A stretch of 64,000 nucleotides of DNA. It comes from Cryptomeria japonica. Lineage: Eukaryota; Streptophyta; Pinopsida; Cupressales; Cupressaceae. Positions 30,727-42,782 of this stretch are shown here, piece after piece. The DNA lies in the NCBI RefSeq assembly GCF_030272615.1, contig NC_081412.1:140100747-140164746 (forward strand), read 5' to 3'. A model generated the notes under the pieces. The model was not told the DNA's origin, ran no database searches, and saw nothing but the letters and a program-made list of their open reading frames with translations. The position numbers were made by a program, and so were the translations under genes. Numbering within the stretch: position 1 is the first letter of the stretch; every line of letters starts with the position of its first letter.

Positions 30727-32928
30727 ATGGCCATGTATTATGACAACAAGAAGAGAAAAAGAAAAGGAAAACCTCCTCATCCATTAAAAGATGAAGAGCC
30801 AGAGACTGATTATCAGTTAAAAAATGATGGTAATGAGGAATGCAGCTTGAAAGAAGATGAATACAAAGAAGAAGAAACTGATAACGATGAGGAAGAAGAG
30901 AGTTCAGATTATGATAATGATGAAGAAAGTGATGACATCTCCAGAGCAGAAGATTATGAAGATGACAAGGAGGAGGAAGATGATTATCATTATGATGGGA
31001 ACACCAGAAAACTTATGAAACGACTGTCCAAGCTATCTTTTGGCCCATCACACAATAATGGGGTAAGGGAGTTGCACATTAAGTTTTCTCAGGACTTTCT
31101 GTGGAAGAGGCATTTGATATGTCAAAGTGAGATTGAGAATTTTGGGAAGGAAGATTTGGAGTTTAGAGTATGGAGACTAGAAACCAGATTAGGGCATGCC
31201 CTCATACAAGCTAACAGTAAATGGGCCAAAATCTTATCACATCATATACCCCTTGATTGTGCTCCAACAGCTCTTTCCCTTGCAGAACAGCTCTGTAAAA
31301 ATGAGCTCCAATGGTCAGATAAGGTGGTGGAAATCATTTTATGCTGGCTGTACTGTGGGGATGATGGGTATTGCCTTATGCAAACTGAGAAGGAGCTCCT
31401 AGAAACATGCTTTACTTTGGAGAAAATGCTGTCAATGGAGGACAATTCTTATGTTAACAACAAAAACAATGGGTATGGTGATGAGAATGTTTTAGTGCAG
31501 AGGAAGTATGTAATGAAGCTGCAAGAGTGCCTTAGACCTCTGGGAGAATATGTAAGAGAGTTGATTGCTGATGGAAAAGAGCACCTTCCCATGGACAGAA
31601 GATTTAGAGTAAATCAAATGTGTGAGGAGCCCATGCAAAAGCTAAAGGCAGGGGAATATGGCTATGCATTTTTGGGTACAAGTGTTGTGGCTTACAGACA
31701 TGGTGTTGTTTGGGAGGGTCTCCATGTTTTCAATGAGGGGCATGTTTTTGCTCAGGATATTACTCTTAGTAGAAGCCAATCAGAACAGGTACTGTATTCT
31801 AGTTTATAAAATTTAACTGTTTGTCCAATGTACAAATATGAACTGTGTGTTTTTTATCAGGTTTCAGATTCAGATCAAACTCAGTGATAGGAAGAGGATC
31901 ACAAAAGATTATTTTTAGAATGAATTGTGTTTTTAATTGGCATTTCAAATCACACTCAGTGATCTATCATTGAGAAGAGGACCACACTCTGTGATCCATT
32001 ATTCACCATCAAGAAGAGGACCACACTTTGTTGGATCACAGAGCATGGTCCTCTTCATGATGATAGATCAATGAATGTGATCCTAATGATGATGGTTCAG
32101 GGAGCATTATCCAATTTCTGATGATAGATCACTGAGTGTGATCTGAATGCTTTCTAATAATAGCTCATAGTGTGGTCCTTTTTCTGATGATGGACCATAG
32201 AATGTAATCCAAAACATCGATTAAAAACACACAGTTGATTAGAAACAATCTTTTATGTACAACACGAACTGTCCAAAACTAATACCGAACTGTTTATGTG
32301 ATTGATAAACCATTGGCTAATCTTTATATTCTCTTGCCAGAAAAAATACTCTCGCTACTTCAAATATCAGGAGATTGCAGACGATCATACTTCTCAGCTG
32401 AAGAGAGTAAAACATGGGGTGTTTCGTCTAGTGTTCATTGGCAATCCAGAGGCTGAAATCAGATCAATCTACGCTTTTCTTGAACGAGCTCGTAAAATTA
32501 CAGAGAACGCTGGCAAGGATAACTCTTTCTTCCTCTGCCCACACATCCAAGTCCAGGAATTCGGGGTCAAGATTTTAAACACAGATGAAAACAAGAAAAA
32601 AACATCAAATGATTTGAATCTACAGGAGAAAGAAAACTCCATTAATTACAATGGAGACTTAAGGGATTTGCTAAATCGACTGGCTTTGGTCCAAAATAAT
32701 AACTTGCAGGCATCTTTGATTGTCAAGAATCCAACGCAAGAGACCTTCTTCACCATCTATGGATTAAGTGAAGTCATGGGATATAATTTTGAAAACAATA
32801 TTTTGGTGGTGAGATCTTCAGTTTCTGAGATTCGAGGCTTAATTAAATGCGTACTGGATAAAAATGTGAGCTTCCAGTGGCGACAAAACCATTCTCCTCG
32901 TTCTATTTTGGAGCTTGTCATGCTGTGA
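30727..32928 (+). CDS. Unrecognised two-exon protein, 549 residues, copy 1
   Basis: Exon 1 is 30727-31788 and exon 2 is 32341-32928. The 552-bp intron has GT (CAG|GTACTG) and AG (TTGCCAG) borders in phase 0. The first in-frame ATG at 30727 has a good AACCATGG context. Residues 8-15 are basic (KKRKRKGK, possible nuclear signal), and residues 21-90 are strongly acidic (Glu/Asp-rich, probably disordered). From about 115 the protein looks globular, with many Trp, Cys and Leu and no membrane segment or signal peptide. I see no known catalytic motif and do not recognise the family. The frame is intact in both copies. Compared with copy 2 there are 14 amino-acid differences (K47E, T230A, E301G, Y311F and ten between 355 and 454). 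Residues 455-549 are identical. A nuclear role is a guess from composition. Confidence 0.8.
31789..32340 (+). other. Intron of gene copy 1, filled with inverted repeat units
   Basis: Between 31840 and 32240 the words ATCACACTCAGTGATC, GAAGAGGACCACACT and CTGTGATCCA recur in both orientations. The outer parts AACTGTGTGTTTTT and AAAAACACACAGTT are inverted copies. The intron could fold into a long imperfect hairpin, like a foldback or MITE-derived element. It is also present in copy 2, where one extra unit of about 30 bp is found. Confidence 0.75.
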
Positions 32929-35900
32929 CAGGGACTAAATATTGTGTGTTATTTTGTGAAATCAATGTATATGGTGAAGACTGTAAAATATAATTTATTA
33001 AAAATATGATGATAATTTTAATATGCAAATTCTCACATGTAATAAAAATCTTAAAATCTAAGAATTCAAATTAAAAAATCAAAAATATTTTTTTATTAAA
33101 ATTTCATTTATTACAATATGTATTTATATTTTATTTAAGCCATAGTAAGGGTCATAGGTATTGACATAATGTATTAAGTGGTAGCCCATATGAGTAGTGA
33201 AGGTTTGGGCCACAAATTTGCTTACCATTGGTCTCGAGTTCGCAGGCGGGCTACTTGGTATATCCCCAAAGACTAGTCTCACCTCAACTCGCCCCAAATG
33301 GGTGTTGGGCTGGGTCATGGAGATACCTTGTGGCAACAAAAAAATGAATATGTTAAGTGTTAAAATAAAATTTCTTGTTCTTTTACTCTTACCCTTTGAA
33401 CTTATTTGTAAATATAATGTCAGACAATCTAATTTGGCTTGTTTTCAACATGTTGACCTATCTTTGAATCCCTGCATTTAAGCATGCTAATCTTCACAAT
33501 AGAACATCACCACACTTGTGAATCTATACCATGGACTCATTTGCATTGTGTTCCAATCTCACCATTTTGAATTCCAATTTTTCCCTACCACTACCAAGGT
33601 TGACACTTTTGTATATTGGCCATTGCTTGTCGATTTATGTGCTAAAATATTTCAAAGTGAACATTTAAGAATTTGTATTTAAGGATCTAGTCTTAGTCCA
33701 TTAATTATTAGGGGATCATATTATTGAATTATTTGAGAGACTTTTTGCACATCAAAGCGCTATAGAACTCTTGTTTAATTTCCAAATATTACATTGCATC
33801 ATCATCTTAGATATTTTCATACGTTGATTGACATATTTTTACTTTATACATTGACACAGTGGTTGACCTTGTAAATATCCAAAAACATAAGGGGCAACAT
33901 GGTAAATCAAATGATCACACAAATTCTTAAAAGCTAACATGACATGTTAAAAATAAAAAATTGACAACTAGTTTGTATCTCCAAGTCAAAATCCTACTTG
34001 TCAAAACTCTCAGTACTTGGTTCTAGATGTCTCTAGTATTTCTCCTTTGTCTATTAGTGTATTTTTTCTATCTTGATGATTTTTTCATGACACTTTTGTT
34101 TAATTATGTGCATTTCTTAAAAATTTAAGAGCTTTGCATTTATTTTTACGTTTTCTCATCATTGTATCATTCTAGTATAAAATATCCAAAATAACTTTTT
34201 AAAAGTGTGCATGATTTTCTTAAAAACATCCTTGACTTTGTCAAAAATTTTCCATAAGCATAACTTGTTAGTCATATTCAGTCAATCCAATTCCTTCTAA
34301 TTAAAAATTCATAATCTAAATTCTAAAATCTTCTTTCTCATTATGTGTATGTATATATGTGTCTATGTACTCACATGCATAGGTGTACATATTTACTAAT
34401 TGGGATATCATTCATGATTTTATTTTTTTCAATAATCTTTACAAATTCCTTTATCCATAAAAAGTTCCTTTGAAAAATCTCTAGAAAATTGGAAACATTT
34501 TTTTTTGAAAACCTCTTAACAAAATCAAAAGAATGAGTTCTCAAATTTCCAAAAGTAATACAAAATGTTTGTTATAAAATAAATAATAATATTTATAATT
34601 AAATCAAACCAAAAAACAATGTAAAATATTCTAATAAAATAAATGAATAAATAAAAATATTACAAACATTCAAATATTCATCCATTTTAACTTAAATGTC
34701 TTTGCGAAATCATCTCACTTTTTCTATTTGAGATAAAATTTTAAAGGTAAATCTCTAAATTTTTAAAGGTAAATCTTCAACTTCCTAATGAAATATAAAC
34801 ACAAGAGCATGTGAGTTGATATTTTTTTCTAGCCTTAGAATTCCTTTTTTTTTTTATCAATTAAATTACTTAAATAAAAAAACTTAGATCACAAGATGTG
34901 AGCATTTTAAGGGTTTTGATTGAGCCAAGGCAAAGAAAAAGCCACAATTAAATGAGTATTCTTCTCAATTCACAATTACCACAACCTAGTTAAGAAAATA
35001 CACAAAACCAACCATCTCAATGACATTCCAATTAACAATGAATTCCAACGTAATGACTTAGATTGGTATGACCTTAAGAAATTGTTCTAAGTGTTAGATT
35101 TTTTGCACTCATAATTGATAAATTGAATAAGAACTAAATGTCATCTTTTTTTACCTTTCTTTGCACCCCAATTATTTTATCTATTTTTTTCTCTCCTTAA
35201 ATGTTTTCTATGGAACTTAACACCCTACAAACATGTTTGGATTTGAGAGGACCCATGTGGAGATGACTCCTAGAATAGATATCCTAATGCTCCCGTCATA
35301 GAATATTTGGATGACAAGTATGCCAATCTCTTATGAAAACCTAAGAGTATTAACCCTACCTATCTATTCAATAATCTAATATGGTGAAGGGTTATTGAGG
35401 AGGTTATAAACTCCACAGAAGAATATTTTATATAACATGACCATTCAACCAAGACTACTCTAATTATATGGAAAGTCCTTACTTATATCGGTTGAACAAT
35501 TCTGAATTTTTCCTTCAACCCCCAACATGAGGGTGTTACACTTTTGATTAATTATGATGTAAGGAATAAGAATATGAAGATGATACATATCCCATGTAAA
35601 TATTTGTAAAAAATTTCCTATTATGAATATTGACCCAACTAACAACTTATGACAATCATTGACTCCAAATCAACATGAGGTCTTGTTAGGATATATAAGA
35701 ATATAAGGTTCCCTTTAACTTGGACAAATACTAATTTAAACTAACCAAGTCATTTAAAAATTGTCACTCTTGAAGATTTGGTTGGCATGCTAAATAATTA
35801 ATGACTAAGAGACTAGTTAAGCCCAAGTACAACCTCCTTGCCAAAGGATTAATATTAATAATCAAACATGATAATTACATAGACTCTATATTGACTTTAA

Positions 35901-36730
35901 CCAATTCATAAAATATATAAATGATTTGAGTTATGGAACTAAACATTTGCCTCCCTATTATCACTACTATTTAAGAGTAACCAATTATACCCATAACTAT
36001 TCTAACCTACCTTCTATCTTGCAACTGTGTTTAGTCATGTCCCAACTTAGATTTATAGATCACATCTCATTTTCCCATATTTATAATTTTCCTTACCAAA
36101 ACCAACATCCCCTATACAACTCCTCAAATTATCACACTCACATACAAAAGAGGGAATCTATTTTAGTCAACTAATGTTTTGAGGGAAAAAGAGGGAATTA
36201 GGTAAGTAATTGTATTTCTTTTTGTAGGATAGGGGTGTGAAGGGTGAGCTTAATAAAATAAATGTTGAAACTATTTAGTTAGGGCTATACTATAGAGGAA
36301 ATGTGTGTAGTCGTTGATTAAATAAATAAATAATTTAAATTTATTTAATTAATGTTAGAAAGATGATTTGGAATATTAATTAAATAATTAATTTTATTTA
36401 AATAATGTTCTCGAGGGGTATAAAATTGGGTGCACAGTTAGGATGTGTATGATTTTAGGTGTGTACTAATGTCTACCCTTAAATTATTAATATGTAATTA
36501 CAACACTATCATTGATGAGATTTTAAATGCACCTAAAAACAAGAAAAATAGTGGATATGTAGCTAATTATCATAACTCTAATATTGGAAAAAATGACACT
36601 TCCACTCAAAGGAATACCAATTCCACACCTTTCAATAAAGCCATAGATTATTCTCGCCCATGGGTCATAACCAACTCGATTTGCCTCCCAAATATAGCCA
36701 AACACAATACAGACAGCTCCTGAGACCCAC
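32929..36730. other. Non-coding AT-rich region, downstream part of block P1 and start of X
   Basis: No gene is supported. Short frames at 33124-33481 and 35460-35645 also exist in copy 2 but show no protein-like conservation beyond the nucleotide similarity. About 33670-33870 is extra sequence relative to copy 2. Near 36310-36400 there are (AAATAAAT)n-like runs. Confidence 0.65.
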
Positions 36731-36734
36731 TGGC

Positions 36735-37790
36735 GATGCCTAGTGTTGGAGAAAGATATGGAACTCTCAACTTATCCCCAAAGTCAACTTCTTTTGGTGG
36801 TCCCTAATTCATGGAAAAATATTAAATCGAGACAATCTTAAAAGGAGGGGCTTCCAACTTTTCAATAGATGCATTCTTTGTAAAGCTGAAGAGGAAACAA
36901 TTGACCACCTGTTCATCCACTGCCCCTTCGCTGGACACTTGTGGACTAAGACCCTGGGAAAATGTAATCTACAATGGGTCTTTTAGAATAGCATTAATCA
37001 GTTTGTTACTGGATGGACTCCCCCCTTCCACCACCCCTTGATCCTCCAACTATGGAGGCAGATCCCGCCGCACATCTGTTGGGGGATATGGAAAGAAAGA
37101 AACAACAGGATTTTCAGAGATGTTGAAGCCCCCCCTAATAGTGTCTTCCACAATTGCCTCAAAATGATTCTTGATAACATATCTTTGACTAAGTGGAAAA
37201 CTGCCCCAGTCCTCCAAATTTGATGGAGAAAAAAATTGCTAAACTTTGGAAGCTCCCCTTGGAGTTCGAAGTCTTCAACAATAGTGCTAAAATCGAAAGG
37301 AAAAAGACCAAATGGTTAGCCCCAAAACTCCATTGGTACAAACTGAACTTTGATGGGTCTGCCCAAAATGTTTGCCAAGCTAGTGGTGGAATCATCCGTG
37401 ACCACTTGGGGAATATTGTGGCAGCCTGCGCTGGCAACCTAAAGAACCATACTATCACCCAGGCGGAGGGAATGGCTCTCCTATGGGGTCTAAGATTTGC
37501 CACATCCATTGGCATTAAACATCTGGAAATTGAAGGCGACTCGCAGATCATTGTGGAAACTGTGAGTGGTAGATCTGTTGCCAGGTGGAAATTTGATCCC
37601 GTTTTGAGGGATGCTAGGATTCTTATGGCTAACCTTGATGGCTTCACCATCTGACATATCTTTAGAGAAGGGAATGCGGTTGCGGATTCCATGGTGATGG
37701 TGGGAAGGCTGGAAAACAGCTTACGATGTTGGAGGAACCCCAATCTGTTGCCAGTTACCACCAAGGTGATCTTGGAGACTGAAAAAAACT
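36735..37790 (+). pseudogene. LINE 3' half: zf-RVT and RNase H domains
   Basis: About 36741-36983 encodes the zinc-binding domain that follows the reverse transcriptase in plant L1 elements (FFWWSLIHGKILNRDNL, CILCKAEEETIDHLFIHC). After a stop the frame continues to 37223 (ICWGIWKERNNRIF). A frame change leads into an RNase H (RVT_3) domain at 37193-37654 with LNFDGSAQ, then QAEGMALLWGL, then LEIEGDSQIIVE, and past a stop IFREGNAVADSMV. These carry the expected Asp/Glu/Asp residues. RNase H would degrade template RNA during target-primed reverse transcription. The endonuclease and polymerase are absent (5'-truncated) and stops are present, so it is dead. Confidence 0.82.
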
Positions 37791-38049
37791 AAGTCCAATG
37801 ATGAACCCATATAACCATTACAAGATGAAGCGTGCCAATTTTTAAATTTTAAATTTAGAAGGGAAACCGTCCATCATGGGCTCGGTCTGCCACGTAGCCA
37901 CGAATGGCCTTGTCAACACTCTCAAAAGGGTTTATTAATGAGGATAGTAATAATATCGGGAATGGTATTTTTCTAATTATCATCTGGATGAATTTTATTG
38001 ATGGTGATAAAAGCGATAGCTGGGATAAGTCTAATCACATTGGCTAGAT

Positions 38050-39960
38050 TGAGGGTTTGCACAAGTATAGTAAATTTCAAGATTGTGATATCTACTTAGG
38101 CATAAGTTGCAATAGTCACACCATTTATTGCGTGATTTTATATCAGGACTGGATAAGTTTTTATCACAACTCTACTCTTGCTCTGGTTTGGCTTTGTGTT
38201 TCTACTACCCTATTTCTCCTCTACTCTACTGAGCTGGAGGAAATGACTATGGGGGGTGATAGGCTAAGACTAGAACTCGACAAAACTGACGATTTTAAAG
38301 CGAAGCCGACGGTGTGGTTTGTCTATTCGGAAGGTGGGATCGACAAATTTATGGAAAGCATGAAAGGGAACGATGAGAGATTATCTAAGAAATTTGTGGC
38401 TTCCTAAGAGGATAGAAGGGTTACCATGGGGGGTATCTCCTTCGAAATAAATGAAGAATTTATTTCTTAAGCAACGGGTCTGTCTATGGAGGGGAGGAAA
38501 TGGAAGAATAGAGTCGCATTTCAGATACCACCAGTTTGAACTAGTTCTTTTGTGAAGGTGAAAACCCGATGAAGAGGCCAGGTGGTTTCAACCAAGAGGA
38601 GCTTCTGCCTCCGTGGGACGAGGTCTGCTATATTGTTATGAAATACTTCACTCTGGAGGGAAGGTATGGAATCTTTTACTATTACCACCTCCCATTCCTT
38701 AACCACCTTAGAAACAAGGATTACATCTCTATTCCATTTTTCATTCTTCATTCGTTGGATTCTAATGTTAAGGATATTGCCAAGGCCAAGAAAAAAGGAA
38801 AAGACTTCCCCATTCTGCACCAAGGCCTCATTTTTCATCTATTCAACTTCCATCTGGCCCTTTGCCCGCCTCGAACTATCTCCGTCTAGAACGTGGCTGA
38901 TAACTGCCCCTTGCTATTACTACCATTAAACCTGATGCAAGCCCTCCTTGGCTACCTAAAATTGGCTCTTGCAATAAGAAAAATAAAAAATTCCCTCATG
39001 AGGATGTTAGAACCCCCAAGAAAGTTAGAATCTTGGAGATTGATTCCGATATGGAAATTATGGATGAGGCCAACACCCCCCGTCATTTTGTGAGACTGGC
39101 CTCCAAACCATCTAAAAAATTGCTAAGAGACCCCTCCTCTTCCCATGAAACTGAGAATTCAATCCCTTCTGAGAATGTGGCCCTGTTCTAGTCTACCTCG
39201 ACCCCCCACTCTGTCAGCTCCACTCATGCCTTTGAAAGCCGTAAAAATTCTATGAGTCCGGAGACTGGCCCCAAATCCCAAACAAATTCTCCCTCCCCCA
39301 ACTCCCAGGTTCAAGAAAATGATGGTGGTGGAGGAAGTGAGCAACATAAAGGAGGAAGAAGAAAACAACCTAGTGGAGTTCGGAAAAAAAGTGGAGATTT
39401 TGTTTGATAATGTGCAGGAAATCACCAGCAGGATGGAGGCAACGGAAAACAAGCTGCAGGACGTCTCCAAGTTTGCTTTGAACGTGATGCGTTGCTCTGT
39501 GACCACTCTGTGTCTCTTGCAGGAAAGTTCTATCAAAGGAAAAATAAAGGAAGAGGAGGACTACAGGGCCCTGTTCAAATTCCTCACCAAGGAATGGGCT
39601 AGGAAGCTCCTCCCCAAGAGGAGCCATGGAAAAAAGAAATAGTTTGTTTCTATGTCTTGGAAGTTTGGTTTTTTGTTCGGTCCTAGCTACCTACAGGCCG
39701 ATAGTTTTATTTTCTGTTTATATGTGAACTTATCCACTTGTTTCCCTACATGGAAAAGGTTTAATATGTTTATTATGACTTTTATATATCTGCTGAACTT
39801 ACATAGAATGATCATAGTTTTTGATAGAGGAAAGTAAGAGGGCTGTAATTTTGCTGATGTTTTGCTAACAGTTGGCTTGCCACTAGTTCCTTGTTCTACT
39901 CCTGGGTCAGCCCCCTTGTTTTGGCTGCTTTTAATATCAAAAAAATCTTAATAACCAAAA
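38050..39960 (+). pseudogene. Extra ORF region and 3' end of the LINE
   Basis: Downstream of RNase H lies a second decayed coding stretch. It includes KPTVWFVYSEGGIDKFMESM (38309-38368), then after a stop MGGISFEINEEFIS and ATGLSMEGRKWK (about 38426-38510). This recalls a domain seen in plant transposon-associated proteins (recall, low certainty). A probable coiled-coil segment follows at 39319-39642 with a basic end (KRSHGKKK). The sequence ends with CTTGTTTTGGCTGCTTTTAATATCAAAAAAA near 39917-39945 (abbreviated here by position), a LINE-type 3' end with an A-run. It could instead be part of a second element. Confidence 0.5.
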
Positions 39961-42777
39961 ATAATAATTTCAATCATTACCCAAGAGTCTGGTAGAATAT
40001 GATATTGAAAGATTTTTATGTTTTAAACTCATAGAGTAAATGATAGAATGAAGATAATGAATAATGGAAATTTAATTTAATAATTAAAGTGATTAAGGAC
40101 CAATAAATATATTAATCAATGAAACAATGGATAAAGAATATTAAACATTATAAAATAATAAATGCAAACCATATAAACACTATATATACATGGAGAAGCT
40201 CTTATGACGAAAAAATCTACTCCAAAGAGAGCCAAGTTATATTAGAATTCCAAGTAATATAATTTATGTAACATTACAATTTTCTTATCCCTTTGCCAAT
40301 AATTTGACAACATAAGAATACTTGCAAATAAACTTACAATCTACTATACCATACCTATTAAGATATAAGAAAATAAAAAATAAAAAATAAAAAATAAGAA
40401 ATGATCAAGTGTTATTCATAATAATGAGTCAAAGCCATGAGAAATGGGAAAAAATCCGATTCCCTAGGTATGGTTATGGTATTAAAAAATCTTGAAATAG
40501 TAACTCCACTTACACATCATATATGTTATAGATATTTCATAGTAGTCAAATTGAACAAGATCCCTATCCTAAATGCTACTTGAGGTCATTCAATATTTTT
40601 TTCATACCCACCAAATCGGGAAGGTACTTTGTAACTCCCAATTTTGACCTTTTCAATGTAATCTTCCTATTCAATATCTTCTTACATAATATCCTAAGTA
40701 TCTTAGAGAATTATAATAGATAAATAGTGTCTTGACCCATGTATGGGTGTCCATTTTTCTATTCTACCATGCTTAAAGATCATACATTATATATCTATGA
40801 TTAAATTATAATTCTTAAGGATTAACACTTGTAAGTTTCAAATGACACACTTGGTCCTAAAATTCTCCTACTTGACATTTACATTACAAGACATAACAAG
40901 ATACTGAAAAATAAATAAAGTGTTAGAAGAGGAAAGACTCATCACATCTCTACGAAAAAAAAAATTCTTCATGATCGTCAACTTAATGAGAGATTCTAGA
41001 ATATAAACCAAGGTGTTATCCTCCTCTATCATGACTCTTCTTTCCTCAATAATCTCACAAAAATGATAGTAAACATCAATATTTTTTGTATGAGAATGGT
41101 ACATTAGGTTTTTCACCAAATAAATGAGACTCTAACTAACACATATTATCTTGACCTTTTACTTTTAAATAAAATATGCAAACACAATCTTTGTAACCAA
41201 ACTACCTCTTTATACAAATGCATGTTATATCCATGTACTCTAGTTTTTTAGTGGGTGTTCACAACTATAGATTGTTGCTTACTCATACAATTAATGGCTC
41301 CTTGAAACAGTGAAAACACAACTACTCATGTGCCTCCTACTAGATTCAACTCAAAGACTCACACAAGCCTTGATATAGATGAGTAAAATAGGTTATAGTA
41401 GTAAATGTACCATTCTAATAAATGAAGAAAATAAATGCATAGTAGTATGTGAAATAAAAATAATAAATTCCCTAAGTAAAATATACAAAAAAATAAAAGG
41501 ACCATATAAATGTGAGAAAGAGATGAGTATTTATAAGAAATACTCTAGAATTCCTATCATATAACAACTAGGTGATTCACTAAGAGTGTCACTATGAAGG
41601 TAACCAAGAAAAATATGACTTACTAAATATACAAGATGCTATCTGAAAACATGACACTTGTGGGTGAGAGAAGCTACTCCTTATAAAGTGGCGTGATTAG
41701 GTCAGCACCTAAGCAATATTATCCTATGCATAATAAACCTGAGATAATAAAATAGATATTTAGAATTGTAATACCATGCACTCTAACACCCACCATAAGA
41801 TTAGCTTCGATAAGTAGCGATAATCATGATGATGGGTCTTGACCATGCACAAACAGGTCTCTCATAAGTGAAGAAATGGAGAAAAATGTAGGGAATAAAA
41901 ATCCTCCGAAAATAGATCAAATGAGGATAAATAAACCTTATTAAAGTTGTCCCAAAATATTAAGAACAAGAGGATGAAGATGAAGAAGCTAAAAAATCTA
42001 TTGAACAACAAACTATTCTAACCACAAATTCTTCATTAAAATTAGAAACGAGATCATGATCAAGTAGGAAAAATTCTACAAGAGTGACCTCAATGACACT
42101 TCTTGAACAATGTACAAATGGTGATTTACACTAATATATTGTATTAATGCAACAATCTATGTAATGTCCGTCAAAATACCCTAGAGGAAATATAGCAAAC
42201 TAACATACTAATGGAGATAAAAAAAATTTTTAAGTAACATCTAATACAACAGATATCAACAACTATGCAATATAGACTAGTCATCCATTAACACAAATTT
42301 TTATGAATATGAAACATATCACATACACTCATAAACAAATTACGCAAGAGAAATTAAACATAACAAATCATTAATACCATCTCCCTAGGGTATCTCAACA
42401 TCACTACTTATTACCATCGTAAGCAATAACAATCTAACCACTTTCATCAAGACACTTAACATCGTTAATCATTAATCATGAACCTATGCAATACACTTAG
42501 TTCATATCTTTCATGATATGCAATCTACTTATCTTCAACCCAATATGATATCCTTTTCTTTTAAATGCATCATTAAACCTTTCATCCTTAAGATTCATTT
42601 TAATCACCAAAATCCGAATGTGCCTAATCCTTATCCATTACTTCTACCAACATGATCGAAATTCACCTACAATGATTATCCATTACATAATCCATAGACA
42701 TAATTTCCTTTCATAACTAACACTCTCATACCTACACCTAATTCCATAATCCTATCATGATCATATCCCTTTAACAT
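39961..42777. other. Non-coding AT-rich region
   Basis: No gene is supported. A short (AAAAAT)n run lies at about 40370-40398. Small frames at 40868-41119 and 41379-41564 have no domain and AT-driven composition. The part from about 42360 resembles in style the repetitive DNA of block Q, but I cannot align it. Confidence 0.6.
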
Positions 42778-42782
42778 GATTC

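Larger units (their letters stand above)
23265..35794 (+). repeat. Segmental duplication block P1 (copy 1)
   Basis: From AACCTAATCAAAATAAA at 23265 to GGCATGCTAAA at 35794 the sequence aligns collinearly with 49667-60186. Apart from indels, most parts look about 93-95% identical by eye. The gene exons and about 34.9-35.7 kb look nearly identical. P1 carries two insertions absent from P2: the solo LTR 23803-25260 and the MITE 29917-30377. Confidence 0.92.

Noticed and set aside
31196-31445. Small frames on both strands inside exon 1 (also in copy 2 at 55706-55955)
   Set aside because: They are shadows of the conserved coding exon, without independent evidence.
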